Part shown: positions 8,699-19,112 of the stretch, one piece after another | Layout: each line of letters starts with the position of its first letter | How positions within the stretch are numbered: the first letter of the stretch is position 1 | Assembly: GCF_024584705.1 (NCBI RefSeq) | Contig: NZ_CP097384.1 | Location: forward strand, 4,526,001 to 4,590,000 | Reading direction: 5' to 3' | Length of the DNA stretch: 64,000 nucleotides | Source: Blastopirellula sp. J2-11 | GTDB taxonomy: Bacteria; Planctomycetota; Planctomycetia; Pirellulales; Pirellulaceae | Position numbers and translations under genes: made by a program | The notes under the pieces: model-generated | What the model saw: only the letters and a program-made list of their open reading frames with translations | What the model was told of the DNA's origin: nothing | Databases searched by the model: none

Positions 8699-9808
8699 TT
8701 AGTGAGCGGAAGCTTCGGCCACTTCGTCTTGCTCCAAGCCCCGTTTGGCGTCCGCGATTCGCTTGGCCAGGTCGGTCGGATGCTGGGCTTTGCCGAGCAC
8801 CTCTTCTTGCGAGACTTTCTCCGCTTTCCACAAGTTGTAAAGCGAGTCGTCCATCAGGATCATCCCGTGCTTGGCGCCGGTTTGAATCATGGACGGAATA
8901 CGAAACACCTTGTTTTCGCGAATCAGGTTTTTGATGCCGGAGGTGCAGTTGAGCAGCTCGTAAGCCGCACAGCGGCCGCCGCCGATCTTGGGGCAAAGCG
9001 TTTGCGACAACACGCCGATCAAACCTTCGCCTAACTGCGTCCGAATCTGGTCCTGCTGGTTAGTGGGGAAAACGTCGATAATACGGTTGATCGTGCCGGC
9101 GGCGCTGTTGGTATGCAACGTGCCGAACACGACGTGCCCTGTTTCCGCCGCGGTGATCGCCGCTTCGATCGTTTCCAAGTCGCGCAACTCACCCACCAGA
9201 ATCACGTCCGGATCTTGTCGCAATGCGCGACGAATCGCTTCGGCGAAAGAAGGGACGTCGACCCCAACTTCGCGTTGATTGACCGTCGACTTTTTGTGGT
9301 AGTGATAAAATTCGATCGGGTCTTCGATCGTGATGATATGGTGATCGATCGTCTCATTGATGTTGTTGATCACGCTCGCCAGCGTCGTACTCTTTCCAGA
9401 ACCGGTCGGCCCTGTCACCAGAAACAGCCCGCGGGGACGCTTACAAAGCTCGATCACTTTGTCAGGCAAACCAAGTTGCTCCGGCGTCAGCATCGAGTTC
9501 GGAATCTGTCGCAACACCATCGAGATGTTGCCGCGTTGGCGAAAAATCGAAACGCGAAAACGGGCCAGATCGCTGAACGCAAAACCAAAGTCGGCGCTGC
9601 CAGACTCTTGCAGTTCACGCTGACAACGCTCTGGCGTGATGCTTTTCATCAGCGAGACGGTGTCTTCGGGAACAAGTGATTTCGTATCCAGTTGTCGCAT
9701 TCGCCCATGCAAACGAAACACTGGCGGTTGCCCGACGGTTATATGAATATCGCTCGCGCCTTGCTTCACGGCGGCTTGCAGCAGCTTGTCGATCAGAATC
9801 GTGGCCAT
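8699..9808 (-). CDS. pilT: PilT-type retraction ATPase
   Basis: Type IV pilus retraction/twitching ATPase. It has the compact PilT layout (369 aa, no MshEN domain, no tetracysteine zinc site). The N-terminal PAS-like domain starts LLQAAVKQGASDIHITVGQPP. Walker A is at residues 133-141 (GPTGSGKST, Lys139), the Asp box is QDPDVILVGELRDLETI and the His box is TGHVVFGTLHTNSA. The PilT-specific phrase AAYELL is followed by IKNLIRENK-type sequence. ATG at 9808 has AAGGA 7 nt upstream. PilT is not part of ordinary type II secretion, so its place in the operon argues for a true type IV pilus function. Confidence 0.93.
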   Translation of the reverse strand: MATILIDKLLQAAVKQGASDIHITVGQPPVFRLHGRMRQLDTKSLVPEDTVSLMKSITPERCQRELQESGSADFGFAFSDLARFRVSIFRQRGNISMVLRQIPNSMLTPEQLGLPDKVIELCKRPRGLFLVTGPTGSGKSTTLASVINNINETIDHHIITIEDPIEFYHYHKKSTVNQREVGVDVPSFAEAIRRALRQDPDVILVGELRDLETIEAAITAAETGHVVFGTLHTNSAAGTINRIIDVFPTNQQDQIRTQLGEGLIGVLSQTLCPKIGGGRCAAYELLNCTSGIKNLIRENKVFRIPSMIQTGAKHGMILMDDSLYNLWKAEKVSQEEVLGKAQHPTDLAKRIADAKRGLEQDEVAEASAH

Positions 9809-10175
9809 ACGAATCCTTTAACGCATTCAACAAGTAGACGTATTACCCCCAGCATTGGGAGCAATTACATAACGACAGGAGCGCTCCAGCACATTCCCAA
9901 AATGAAAGTGCGCCGGTTGACGTTTCTGGTTGGTATAGGAATGAATCACGTCCAACAGAGAGCCCAATCGAGCGCTGTTGTCGTGCGATCCGTTCTGTTC
10001 CGTGATGAGGGATAAGGAAAAGGAATAGGAAAGCTGGCGGATCGTTGTCATTGTTACGTCGCGGCCCGATCGCTCAAGTAAATGGCCAGTTTCGTGGCGC
10101 ATTTCGCAAAAACGGTTTGACCTGCCCTGCGACGTAATTGGAAACTGCTGCGAGAAATGACTCGTCTGGGACGAC
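9809..10175. other. intergenic spacer, pilB-like gene to pilT (367 nt)
   Basis: No open reading frame with coding character was found on either strand; the 129-residue minus frame that crosses it has no recognisable motif and runs into the upstream gene. The length leaves room for a separate pilT promoter, but no clear -35/-10 pair was seen. Confidence 0.4.
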
Positions 10176-11897
10176 TTATTGCTCGACTTGCTTCGCGACG
10201 CGGAACACCTCCTCAAGGGTGGTGAGCCCCTTCATCGCCTTGAGGACTCCGTCGTCATACAACGTCGCCATCCCCAGACTCACCGCGGCCCGCCGAATCT
10301 CTTGAGTGGATGCGCCTTCGAACGCTAGCTCTCGTATTTTTGAGGACATCGGCATCAATTCAAAGATACCGCGACGTCCTTTGTAACCGCTGCGTTGGCA
10401 GTTGCCGCAGCCGCGTCCCTTCATAAACGTAGCGGTTGCAGCTTGCTCCGGCGTGATGCCGGCTTGCTCCAAAACCGCGTCGCTGGGGGTGAACGGCGCT
10501 TTGCACTTGTCGCAGATAATCCGCACCAAGCGCTGTGCCAGCACTGCGATAATTGTACTCGCGACGAGATAGGGGGGAACCCCCATGTCTACCAGACGTG
10601 TAATGGAACCGGGCGCATCGTTCGTGTGTAACGTACTGAAAACCAAGTGTCCTGTTAAAGAAGCTTGAATTCCCATCGATGCCGTCTCACGATCTCGCAT
10701 TTCCCCCACAAGGATGATATTGGGAGCCTGACGCAACATCGCACGAATAATCCGAGCAAAGTCGAGCCCAATGTTGTGACGGACCTGCGTCTGATTGATC
10801 CCGGGCAGATAGTATTCGACCGGATCTTCGGCCGTGATGATCTTCGTGTCGGGACGGTTCAGCTCGTTCAGAGCGGCGTACAGCGTGGTCGTTTTTCCAG
10901 AACCGGTCGGTCCAGTCACCAGAATGATGCCGTTCGGTCGCTTGATGAGACTCTGGAACTTCTGGAACGATCCTTCGGACAGCCCCAGCTGGCGAACGCC
11001 CACTTTGATACTGTCTTTATCCAGAATACGCATCACGATCGACTGCCCATGATTGGTCGGTATCACATTGACACGCAAGTCGATCTCTTTGGTGCCGACG
11101 TCGGCCTTGATGCGACCATCCTGACAACGCCGGCGTTCGGCGATGTCAATTCCCGCGAGAATCTTGATGCGGGAGATCAGCGCGCCCAACATACGTCGGG
11201 GGGGGCTATCACGCTCGACCAATACCCCATCAATGCGGTAGCGAATGCGGACGCGATCTTCGAACGGCTCAACGTGGATGTCGGAAGCACGCAGCTGGAC
11301 CGCCTCGTTAATCATCAACTGCACCAACCGGACGACCGGGGCGCTGTTGTCATCGACCGCCGAGACGTCGTCGTAGGTCTGCGTATCCTCCTGCATCGTG
11401 TCGGTAAAGTCGATCGCCGTATCGGTAAACTCCTGCAGCATCGTATCGGCCGATTCCCCCTCTTGTTGACCGTAATAGCGGTTGATCGACTCCAGAATGT
11501 TTTCGCGGGGGGCGAGTGCGATTTCGACCTTGCGATTCAAGATGAACCGCAATTTGTCGAACGCTTCGAGGTCAAACGGGTTGCTGCAGATCACGCGCAG
11601 CGCCCCATCCTCTTCTGACATCGGCATGATGACGTTTTCGCGGGCTACCGATTCCGGCACCAGTTCGACGGCCGAAGGGTTAATCAACACCGAGTCTAAG
11701 TCGATGTACTCCAGCCCATGCTCTAGCGCAAGGGCCTTCATCACGTCGCTTCCCGATGCATAACCGAGCTGAACCAGGGCGTCGTGGACCTGAATCTTAT
11801 TCTTGTCGGCAAGCTGCTCCGCTTCGGCAAGCTGATCAGGGCCGACGATGCCCCGTCGAATCAGGTTTTCCGAAAAGTCTCCGAGTGTTCCGGCCAA
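10176..11897 (-). CDS. pilB: PilB/GspE-type assembly ATPase, second copy
   Basis: Second extension-type ATPase (573 aa). The MshEN domain spans about residues 1-150 (SENLIRRGIVGPDQLAEAE). Walker A GPTGSGKTTTLYAAL is near residue 328, the Asp box is QAPNIILVGEMRDRETA, the His box is GHLVFSTLHTNDAP, and the zinc tetracysteine is CDKC ... CGNC. The start is TTG at 11897: GGGAGG lies 8 nt upstream and no ATG fits better. It is the first gene of the pilus/secretion block and is 367 nt ahead of pilT. Having two PilB-like ATPases around PilT suggests two extension motors, or one motor for pili and one for the pseudopilus. Which is which cannot be told from sequence. Confidence 0.9.
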   Translation of the reverse strand: MAGTLGDFSENLIRRGIVGPDQLAEAEQLADKNKIQVHDALVQLGYASGSDVMKALALEHGLEYIDLDSVLINPSAVELVPESVARENVIMPMSEEDGALRVICSNPFDLEAFDKLRFILNRKVEIALAPRENILESINRYYGQQEGESADTMLQEFTDTAIDFTDTMQEDTQTYDDVSAVDDNSAPVVRLVQLMINEAVQLRASDIHVEPFEDRVRIRYRIDGVLVERDSPPRRMLGALISRIKILAGIDIAERRRCQDGRIKADVGTKEIDLRVNVIPTNHGQSIVMRILDKDSIKVGVRQLGLSEGSFQKFQSLIKRPNGIILVTGPTGSGKTTTLYAALNELNRPDTKIITAEDPVEYYLPGINQTQVRHNIGLDFARIIRAMLRQAPNIILVGEMRDRETASMGIQASLTGHLVFSTLHTNDAPGSITRLVDMGVPPYLVASTIIAVLAQRLVRIICDKCKAPFTPSDAVLEQAGITPEQAATATFMKGRGCGNCQRSGYKGRRGIFELMPMSSKIRELAFEGASTQEIRRAAVSLGMATLYDDGVLKAMKGLTTLEEVFRVAKQVEQ

Positions 11898-12091
11898 GGC
11901 GCAATCCTCCCGAACGCGATAAATCGCTGCGAGCGCAGTTGTTTACGAAAAGTCAGAATATAAGGAATGCGACGGCGTAAGAATAGATTTGGACACCGCG
12001 CACCATAAAACGACGAGTTCCCTCATCATGTATCATGCTTCGGAAACCGTGGCCGCGTCAACCGATTGGTAAGTCGAAGTCGTGCCGAAAT

Positions 12092-12781
12092 TTACGGTTC
12101 TTTCCGTCCAGCCGGCCAAATCTTCAAAACCACACTCGGATGATCGTTGCCGGGGGTCGTATATTCGACCTCTTTTCGGAGCTGAAGGTCGTTCAAAAGC
12201 CCAAAATGACGAGCTTCGTTCCGTTCTTCGACCCATTTCCCCCCCTTGATGGCCAGAAGTTGATCAAATGAGGCCCAATGGGGGGCCAGCCAGGTCAGCA
12301 ACTTCTTCAGGGGGGCGACCGCGCGACAAACAATCGCGTGATAGCGAAAATCTTCGAGCAAATCTTCGGCGCGAGCATGATAAACCGGAATCGACAGCCC
12401 GGCGCGATGGACGATCTCCTCCAAGGCTTTCGCCTTTTTCGTGACCGAATCGCACAAAGAAACCTGCACGTCAGGCCGTAGAATGGCGATGATGACGCCG
12501 GGGACGCCGCCGCCGGAACCAAGATCTAGGATCTCGTCGCCCGGCTTCAGCTGCCCTGCCAATGCGAGACTATCCAGAACGTCCCGCGCGACGAATTTGT
12601 CGTAGTCGGTGTGACGCGTGAGATTCAAACTTTGATTCATTTCCCACACGATCTGCGCATACTTATCGAGCGCCGCGACGATCGATTCGTCGAGCGGCGA
12701 TCCATGCGCAATCAGCGCCTCATGAAGCGTGGCGAATTTGGGCGCGGGCGGGGGAACTTCGTTCAAAGTAATTCTCTTCAT
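12092..12781 (-). CDS. rsmG: 16S rRNA (guanine527-N7)-methyltransferase RsmG
   Basis: Methylates N7 of G527 in 16S rRNA using S-adenosylmethionine. The SAM-binding motif I is clear (EILDLGSGGGVPGVIIAI, about residues 85-102), followed by SLCDSVTKKAKALEEIV and YHARAEDL, both typical of the RsmG/GidB family. The N-terminal sequence NLTRHTDYDKFVARDVLDSL is also diagnostic. I use ATG 12781 (MKRITLNEV). An upstream in-frame TTG at 12799 would add six residues. It is 229 aa, close to the usual 210-240. It is divergent from the oxidoreductase gene and 194 nt ahead of the pilB-like gene. Confidence 0.93.
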   Translation of the reverse strand: MKRITLNEVPPPAPKFATLHEALIAHGSPLDESIVAALDKYAQIVWEMNQSLNLTRHTDYDKFVARDVLDSLALAGQLKPGDEILDLGSGGGVPGVIIAILRPDVQVSLCDSVTKKAKALEEIVHRAGLSIPVYHARAEDLLEDFRYHAIVCRAVAPLKKLLTWLAPHWASFDQLLAIKGGKWVEERNEARHFGLLNDLQLRKEVEYTTPGNDHPSVVLKIWPAGRKEP

Positions 12782-12849
12782 GTGACCAACCAAAACCAAT
12801 CTACTAGATTCGGCCCTACGGCTCGTTGCGACAAGAGGGGGAAAGCCCA

Positions 12850-14217
12850 GTGATAGACCGTATTTGCCGTCGATCGTTCCTATTAGGAGGGTCCGCCGCT
12901 CTTTTCACCGGCTCTTTACCTGCGGCGACCCGGGCCAATTCGCCCAACGAGCGACTGCGATTGGGGTTTGTCGGCGTTGGAAATCAGGGATTCAGCAATC
13001 TGATCCTCTGCCAAAACGAGGAAGTCGCCGCTCTGTGCGATGTCGACGCTCGGTATCTCGGTGAGGCTCAATCTCGTTTTCCGCAAGCCGCCAGCTTTCG
13101 CGATTTTCGCGAAATGCTCTCGTCAGCCAATTTAGACGGCGTGGTGATCAGCTCGCCCGACCATACCCATGCATTGGCCAGCTTGCTGGCGATGGAGCAG
13201 GGTCTGCACGTTTATTGCGAAAAGCCGCTCTCGAACAACTACGCCGATTGTCAAACGATGGCAGCGGCGGCGGCGAAAGTGGTCACTCAGTTCGGCGTCC
13301 AGCATCACGCGAAGCGCGGCTATCGCCGGCTGCGACAAATCTTGCAATCTGGCGAACTTGGCAATATCCAAGAAATCCACGTCTGGTCGACCGCTCCCTT
13401 CTGGCCGCAAGGCGTGACGCGACCAGCTGGCGAATTTCCCGTTCCCGCCTGGCTCGACTGGAACCTCTGGCTTAGCGGAGCGCCGGTGCGGCCCTATGCT
13501 CCCGGCTACCATCCGATGCAATGGCGCGGACACTGGGCCTTTGGCAGCGGCGCACTCGGCGACAATGGGTGCCACTTGCTCGATCCGGTCGTCTCCGGCT
13601 TGTCGCTCACGGCGCCAACCACCATCTCGGCGGTCACCTCCGGCGACGGCTCCAGCGAATCGCCCCCCAGTTGGAGCGTGGTGAAGTACCAAGTCGCGCG
13701 CGAAGGCGCCGCGCCCGTTCGTCTCACTTGGTATGACGGCGGCCAAAAACCGTCGGCCGAAGTTGTCGGCGTCGCACGTGTTCCGGACGATGGAATCTTA
13801 GTCGTCAGCGAGCAAGCGAAGATCTACGCCAGCAAATTCGGCGGCATGCCCCAAATCGTGCCGGGCACGGCGAACGATGGTTTTCAACTCTCGCCGCTGC
13901 CGATGGAAGACCCCCGCAATCATCACCAAGAATGGCTCGCCGCGATTCGCAGCGGCGGAGAGACCGATTGCCCGTTCGCCTATGGATCGCGGCTGACTTC
14001 ACTTTGCTTGTTAGGGAATATCGCGGTACGTGTTGGGAAAGAATTGACTTGGAATGAAGCGCGGAAAGAATTTGAAGATTCGCCAGAAGCGACGGGACTT
14101 TGCACGGTGATACAAAGAGATGGCTGGCAGTTTCCCGCGCCAAGCGACGCTGCTGGCTCATCCAGCAGCGTTCGTTCGCCCCATTTCCCAGACTTGCCGC
14201 AGCCAAGTCATGAGTGA
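12850..14217 (+). CDS. Tat-exported Gfo/Idh/MocA family oxidoreductase
   Basis: NAD(P)-dependent sugar-type oxidoreductase, probably periplasmic. The leader RRSFLLGGSAALFTGSLPAA is a twin-arginine signal. The Rossmann motif LGFVGVGNQG follows, then DHTHA and the catalytic-loop phrase YCEKPLSNN, where EKP carries the conserved Lys. A start at GTG 12850 is preferred: AGAGGGGG lies about 8 nt upstream, and the in-frame TTG at 12826 sits before that ribosome-binding site. At 455 aa it fits the long planctomycete group. The substrate cannot be named. Neighbours are rsmG (divergent) and the lipoprotein gene (convergent, 63 nt apart). Confidence 0.88.
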   Translation: MIDRICRRSFLLGGSAALFTGSLPAATRANSPNERLRLGFVGVGNQGFSNLILCQNEEVAALCDVDARYLGEAQSRFPQAASFRDFREMLSSANLDGVVISSPDHTHALASLLAMEQGLHVYCEKPLSNNYADCQTMAAAAAKVVTQFGVQHHAKRGYRRLRQILQSGELGNIQEIHVWSTAPFWPQGVTRPAGEFPVPAWLDWNLWLSGAPVRPYAPGYHPMQWRGHWAFGSGALGDNGCHLLDPVVSGLSLTAPTTISAVTSGDGSSESPPSWSVVKYQVAREGAAPVRLTWYDGGQKPSAEVVGVARVPDDGILVVSEQAKIYASKFGGMPQIVPGTANDGFQLSPLPMEDPRNHHQEWLAAIRSGGETDCPFAYGSRLTSLCLLGNIAVRVGKELTWNEARKEFEDSPEATGLCTVIQRDGWQFPAPSDAAGSSSSVRSPHFPDLPQPSHE

Positions 14218-14280
14218 TTTCGCGTCTCCTCGAAATGTTGGCCAGTCCCCCTCACCACATCGTGTAGTCGCGCACGGCGC

Positions 14281-14709
14281 CTAATTCGAAGTCAACGCAA
14301 AGACCTCGTGATTCTCGCCTGACGTCACATCGACGGTGATATCAGATTGGACGTTGTATCGTGTCGGCACGATATCTTCGGTGATATCGACCATGGGACT
14401 ATTCGCATCTCCTTCGTAGGCGCGTCTCTGCCCGACAACCTTGGTGCCAACGATTTCCACCTTCTTTTTTCCTGGTGGAATAACGAGCATAAATTCGCCA
14501 TTTTCAATCGTCGTGCCGGCGGTCGCCGACTTTCCGTCGATCGGTAAGAAGGTGATCGAGCCGTTCTTGAGCGGTTGATTATCGAGAGTCACGGCGCCGG
14601 TTAGCCGTGCATTCGAATCATCCGCTGACCCGCACCCAGTCGCCAGCAGAAGCAAGAGAGTCGAAGAGAGGGAGAGAAAATAGACGCTTCGCGGGGAGGA
14701 AGTAGTCAT
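14281..14709 (-). CDS. small lipoprotein, carboxypeptidase-regulatory-like fold
   Basis: Lipoprotein signal with lipobox LLATGC after a hydrophobic stretch (SLSSTLLLLLATGC). The mature part begins GSADDSNARLTGAVTLDNQPLKNGSITFLP, the beta-sandwich opening seen in small planctomycete lipoproteins that accompany DUF1559 genes. Start is ATG 14709 (MTTSSPRSVY); the longer frame to 14964 overlaps the DUF1559 gene. It is 142 aa. It lies 145 nt downstream of the DUF1559 gene on the same strand and probably shares its transcript. Molecular function is unknown. Confidence 0.8.
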   Translation of the reverse strand: MTTSSPRSVYFLSLSSTLLLLLATGCGSADDSNARLTGAVTLDNQPLKNGSITFLPIDGKSATAGTTIENGEFMLVIPPGKKKVEIVGTKVVGQRRAYEGDANSPMVDITEDIVPTRYNVQSDITVDVTSGENHEVFALTSN

Positions 14710-14854
14710 GAAGTTGATCCTATGCCGTTTTAAAACCATCAAACCTGTCGTTTCGTTTGGCCGGGAATAGACAAGGGAGTCCCCGGAGACAAAGCCGCGC
14801 GTTATCTCGCTGACGTTTGTCTTTGCTTCCGGCACGCTGCTTCGAAAGCGATTG

Positions 14855-15751
14855 CTAAGGCAACGCGATGACCTCGCCCCCTTGGGTCGTCCCCAGCGCT
14901 TGGTAGGTAGCGAGGTCAATCGTTTGCGAGATGAACCGCACTGATCCGTCTCCAAATCCCACATTCACGCCGCCTGGGTGTTTGCTACGCGCTGAATTCT
15001 TTTTGGTGGAACCGGTGTCACAAGGAGGATTAGGAGCCGTATTCACACAGACGCGCAGCGAATCAACGCCGGAGTTGGGCGTCGAGTGGGTCGAGAACCA
15101 AGCAGCGGCGATATCGTCGTTAAAAATATCTCCCCGTTCATCGTTGTTCGTGTCTTCGGCCGCTTTGACGATCTCCGAAATCATCATCGTGTTCGACGTA
15201 CCATCGGTGATATCTCGGAAGTCCACCTTTTCGTTGTATTTGAACGGCGCCGAGCGCAGCGCTGCATTGGCCGCGGCATTGTCGCCAAAGCCAACTACAT
15301 AGTTGGCCCGCGATCGCCAATAAACGTCCCCCTTCCAAAGCCGCGAGCCTCCATCGCTGGGACAAAAATAGATATCGACCGGATTCGCACAAAGCCCTGT
15401 ATCGGCCGATTGCACGATGTGCGGCGATTCGTGGAAGTGCTTGGTCAAATCGTATTGATCGAACAGCGCCAATTGCTCGACAAAGGGCCAGGCCGTTACG
15501 ACCCAGGTGCGCCGCGGCCCAAACGTCCCATTCTGCCTGCCGACAGGAAAGTGCTTGAAAACGTCGGAATGGTTGTGAAACGCGAGATTCCACTGCTTCA
15601 GGTTGTTATTGCATTGCGATCGGCGAGCCGCCTCGCGCGCCTGTTGAACCGCCGGCAGCAGCAATGCAATGAGTACGCCGATAATCGCGATCACCACGAG
15701 AAGTTCGACAAGGGTGAACGCAAAGCGTTTCCGGGACGTTCTAGTCGACAT
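14855..15751 (-). CDS. DUF1559 prepilin-like protein
   Basis: Typical planctomycete DUF1559 protein (298 aa). The N-terminal pilin-like leader RKRFAFTLVELLVVIAIIGV is followed by LLPAVQQAREAARRSQCNNNLKQ, the family hallmark. The C-terminus has HPGGVNVGFGDGSVRFI, the second hallmark (H-x-G-G-x-N-x-x-x-x-D-G-S-V). The residue before the cleavage Phe is Ala rather than Gly. ATG 15751 has GGAG about 10 nt upstream. The family is greatly expanded in planctomycetes, is predicted to be exported and processed by prepilin peptidase, and has no settled function. The small lipoprotein gene follows. Confidence 0.93.
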   Translation of the reverse strand: MSTRTSRKRFAFTLVELLVVIAIIGVLIALLLPAVQQAREAARRSQCNNNLKQWNLAFHNHSDVFKHFPVGRQNGTFGPRRTWVVTAWPFVEQLALFDQYDLTKHFHESPHIVQSADTGLCANPVDIYFCPSDGGSRLWKGDVYWRSRANYVVGFGDNAAANAALRSAPFKYNEKVDFRDITDGTSNTMMISEIVKAAEDTNNDERGDIFNDDIAAAWFSTHSTPNSGVDSLRVCVNTAPNPPCDTGSTKKNSARSKHPGGVNVGFGDGSVRFISQTIDLATYQALGTTQGGEVIALP

Positions 15752-16173
15752 GCGTGAAACTCCGAATAGAAAATAGAGGAGGAATTATTTCGAGGAGAAG
15801 ATGAGCAGTACAGAAGTACGGCAAACGCCTGATTTTGCAGCACCAACAATGCCTGCAAATAACATGCGGTTACTTCGCATTAAGGACTCGTCGTTCGCAG
15901 AAGCCGATGAAAGGAATCTTTCATTAGGCAGTGGCGCGATTCGTGGGGGATTGGTACCTCGACGACACGCTTTTTTATTAAATTCGCAAAGTTTCTGTGA
16001 ATGTCGCTTTGATCGAACAGCATCGCGGCAGGGCGAGTCTTGAACCGTCCAATGGTCGCCGCTTTTGCCTGGGGGTAAAAACTGCGCCGTGCGCAAGTTA
16101 AACTGGAAGTGCTCGTACACCCCATTCCTGCGGGCCATTTGCTCTGACCAGATTTCTCCAAGGCGCCCATCGA
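15752..16173. other. divergent intergenic region, DUF1559 gene to sulfatase gene (422 nt)
   Basis: Must carry promoters for both flanking genes, but none could be assigned. A 7-bp perfect hairpin (ATGAAAG/CTTTCAT, 15906-15923) is present. Overlapping minus-strand frames of 117-132 codons here show no protein-like motif and are taken as spurious. Confidence 0.4.
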
Positions 16174-17691
<1,518 letters not shown>

Positions 17692-17793
17692 GCGAGGATG
17701 CCTCTGAAGTTAACAGCCTCCCCACACCAAGAGGATCGCAGCCGTATCAACAAGATCTGGCGACTGACGCACCTATTTGTTGATGCGGCGCAC

Positions 17794-17823
17794 AAAAAAC
17801 CGCCCACACTTTCGTGCAGGCGG
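17794..17823 (-). terminator. intrinsic terminator of the coiled-coil protein gene
   Basis: On the minus strand a 10-nt stem (8 of 10 paired, CCGCCTGCAC / GTGTGGGCGG) with GAAA loop is followed by TTTTTT. It starts 28 nt after the stop of the 17851-18510 gene. Confidence 0.7.
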
Positions 17824-17850
17824 CTGATGAATTCGAAATCAAAAGCGCGA

Positions 17851-18510
17851 CTATTTGTCGTCGGTCGCGACTTCTTCTTTGGTGCGGACTTCGCCGCTAA
17901 TGACGGCAGCGGTTTCCGACTTCTCTTCTTTCTGCTCGTCGGTCGGCGGTTTCGGCATTTGCTCGGCGATTGCGGCCAGCATCGCTTCGTGCAGTTTTGG
18001 CGTCAGGGACGCTTCGACCTGCGACGCGACTTTCGCCGTTTCGGCTTTGACTTCGGCTGACAGCTTTTCGGTCGCGGCGGCGATTTGGGTCTTCGCTTCG
18101 TTTTTGATTTCGGCGACGGCGGTTGCGATCTGCTTTTTCATCGCTTCGGTCTCGGCGGCAAGTTTCGCTTCCGCTTCGCTACGGAGCTTGGCGAGTTGAG
18201 CGGCGGTTTCTTGCTGCAACTTTTCGGCTTCGGCAGCCAAAGCGGATTTCGCCGCTTTGCGCATGTCGACCAGGGCCGCATCGACTTGCGATTTCAGTGC
18301 GGTCGCTTCCGCTTGAATTTGCTCGGTTGTTTCCGCTTTCGCGGCGGCGGCTTGGGCGTTGATTTGGCGGGTCATTTCCCAGCGCAGCTGCGCCGATACT
18401 TCGGCTTTAATGCGCTCGCGGCGGCGGCCAAAGATACCCGCTTCGAGATCGGCGACCGTCACCAGGGCCAGGGCGATGACAAGTGGAAATACGATTCGGG
18501 TTGCGTTCAT
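17851..18510 (-). CDS. exported Ala/Glu/Lys-rich coiled-coil protein, function unknown
   Basis: 219 aa. A signal peptide (IVFPLVIALALVTVADLEAG) precedes a long run of Ala, Glu, Lys and Gln from about residue 30 to 185, low in Pro and Gly and with heptad-like spacing (AKAETTEQIQAEATALKSQV). This predicts one extended helix or coiled coil, reminiscent of apolipoprotein-like repeats. The acidic tail ends KEEVATDDK. ATG 18510 has GGGAG upstream. It follows the VOC gene after 27 nt and ends in an intrinsic terminator. No domain is recognised; a structural or envelope-spanning role is only a guess. Confidence 0.7.
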   Translation of the reverse strand: MNATRIVFPLVIALALVTVADLEAGIFGRRRERIKAEVSAQLRWEMTRQINAQAAAAKAETTEQIQAEATALKSQVDAALVDMRKAAKSALAAEAEKLQQETAAQLAKLRSEAEAKLAAETEAMKKQIATAVAEIKNEAKTQIAAATEKLSAEVKAETAKVASQVEASLTPKLHEAMLAAIAEQMPKPPTDEQKEEKSETAAVISGEVRTKEEVATDDK

Positions 18511-18537
18511 AAAAGTGACTCCCAGGGGAAAGTTTGG

Positions 18538-18942
18538 CTAGGGTAGAAAGGGGGGATCGGCAGGGTAAACAGCGACCTCAATCGGGTTGCCGTCTGGATC
18601 GTGAAAGAAGGTCTGGTGAATTCCGCCGGCGTTCACGCGTTGAATGAACGGGATCGCGTGGGCCTGTAGGATTTCGACAATGGTCGTCGGGTCATCCACT
18701 TCAAACGCCAGATGATTGGCCCGCGTGTCGATCGCGCCGACATCTTGCTGGTTGGCGGCGCTACGCTCGATCACATGCATCTGGATTCCGTAGGCGACCA
18801 ACCAGGCGCCGCGGAAATCAAACGGCGGGCGCTCAACTTCGCGAAATCCAAGTACGTCGCGATAAAAATCACGGCTCTTGTCCGAGTCGGCGGCGGAAAC
18901 AGCGATGTGTTGCAGCCGACGAATCGGCAAGGGAGGCGTCAT
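18538..18942 (-). CDS. VOC-fold (glyoxalase/bleomycin-resistance) family protein
   Basis: 134 aa with a clear vicinal-oxygen-chelate pattern: LQHIAVSAADSDKSRDFYRDVLGFREVERP at the start gives the first metal His. The second half has NHLAFEVDD and QTFFHDPDGNPIEVAVY, which supplies the closing D-P-D-G-N-x-I-E motif. VOC enzymes are metal-dependent lyases, dioxygenases or resistance proteins; the substrate cannot be assigned. ATG 18942 precedes the phrase MTPPLPIRRLQHI. It is 27 nt upstream of the coiled-coil gene on the same strand, probably by chance of cotranscription. Confidence 0.88.
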   Translation of the reverse strand: MTPPLPIRRLQHIAVSAADSDKSRDFYRDVLGFREVERPPFDFRGAWLVAYGIQMHVIERSAANQQDVGAIDTRANHLAFEVDDPTTIVEILQAHAIPFIQRVNAGGIHQTFFHDPDGNPIEVAVYPADPPFLP

Positions 18943-19112
18943 AAGGCGGGAATGGGTAAAATCGATCGGGCGGAATTCCGCGAAATTGGCAGGACAAATA
19001 GTATAACTAGGCGATTGGGGCGAATAACAGGGTCAAACTGCTAGATTCGCCAACTCGCGACGAATAGTTAGTAAATAAGGCGCCTCTTTTCTCCGGTCGG
19101 AAGTGAAAAGTC

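Noticed and set aside
10665-11618. Long plus-strand frame (317 codons) antisense to the pilB-like gene
   Set aside because: It is the complement of a clear PilB ATPase. The encoded sequence has no family motif and is rich in Arg, Asp and Gln as expected of a shadow frame.
12826-12849. TTG at 12826 as start of the oxidoreductase
   Set aside because: The purine-rich ribosome-binding site lies downstream of this TTG and directly ahead of GTG 12850, so the GTG is preferred.
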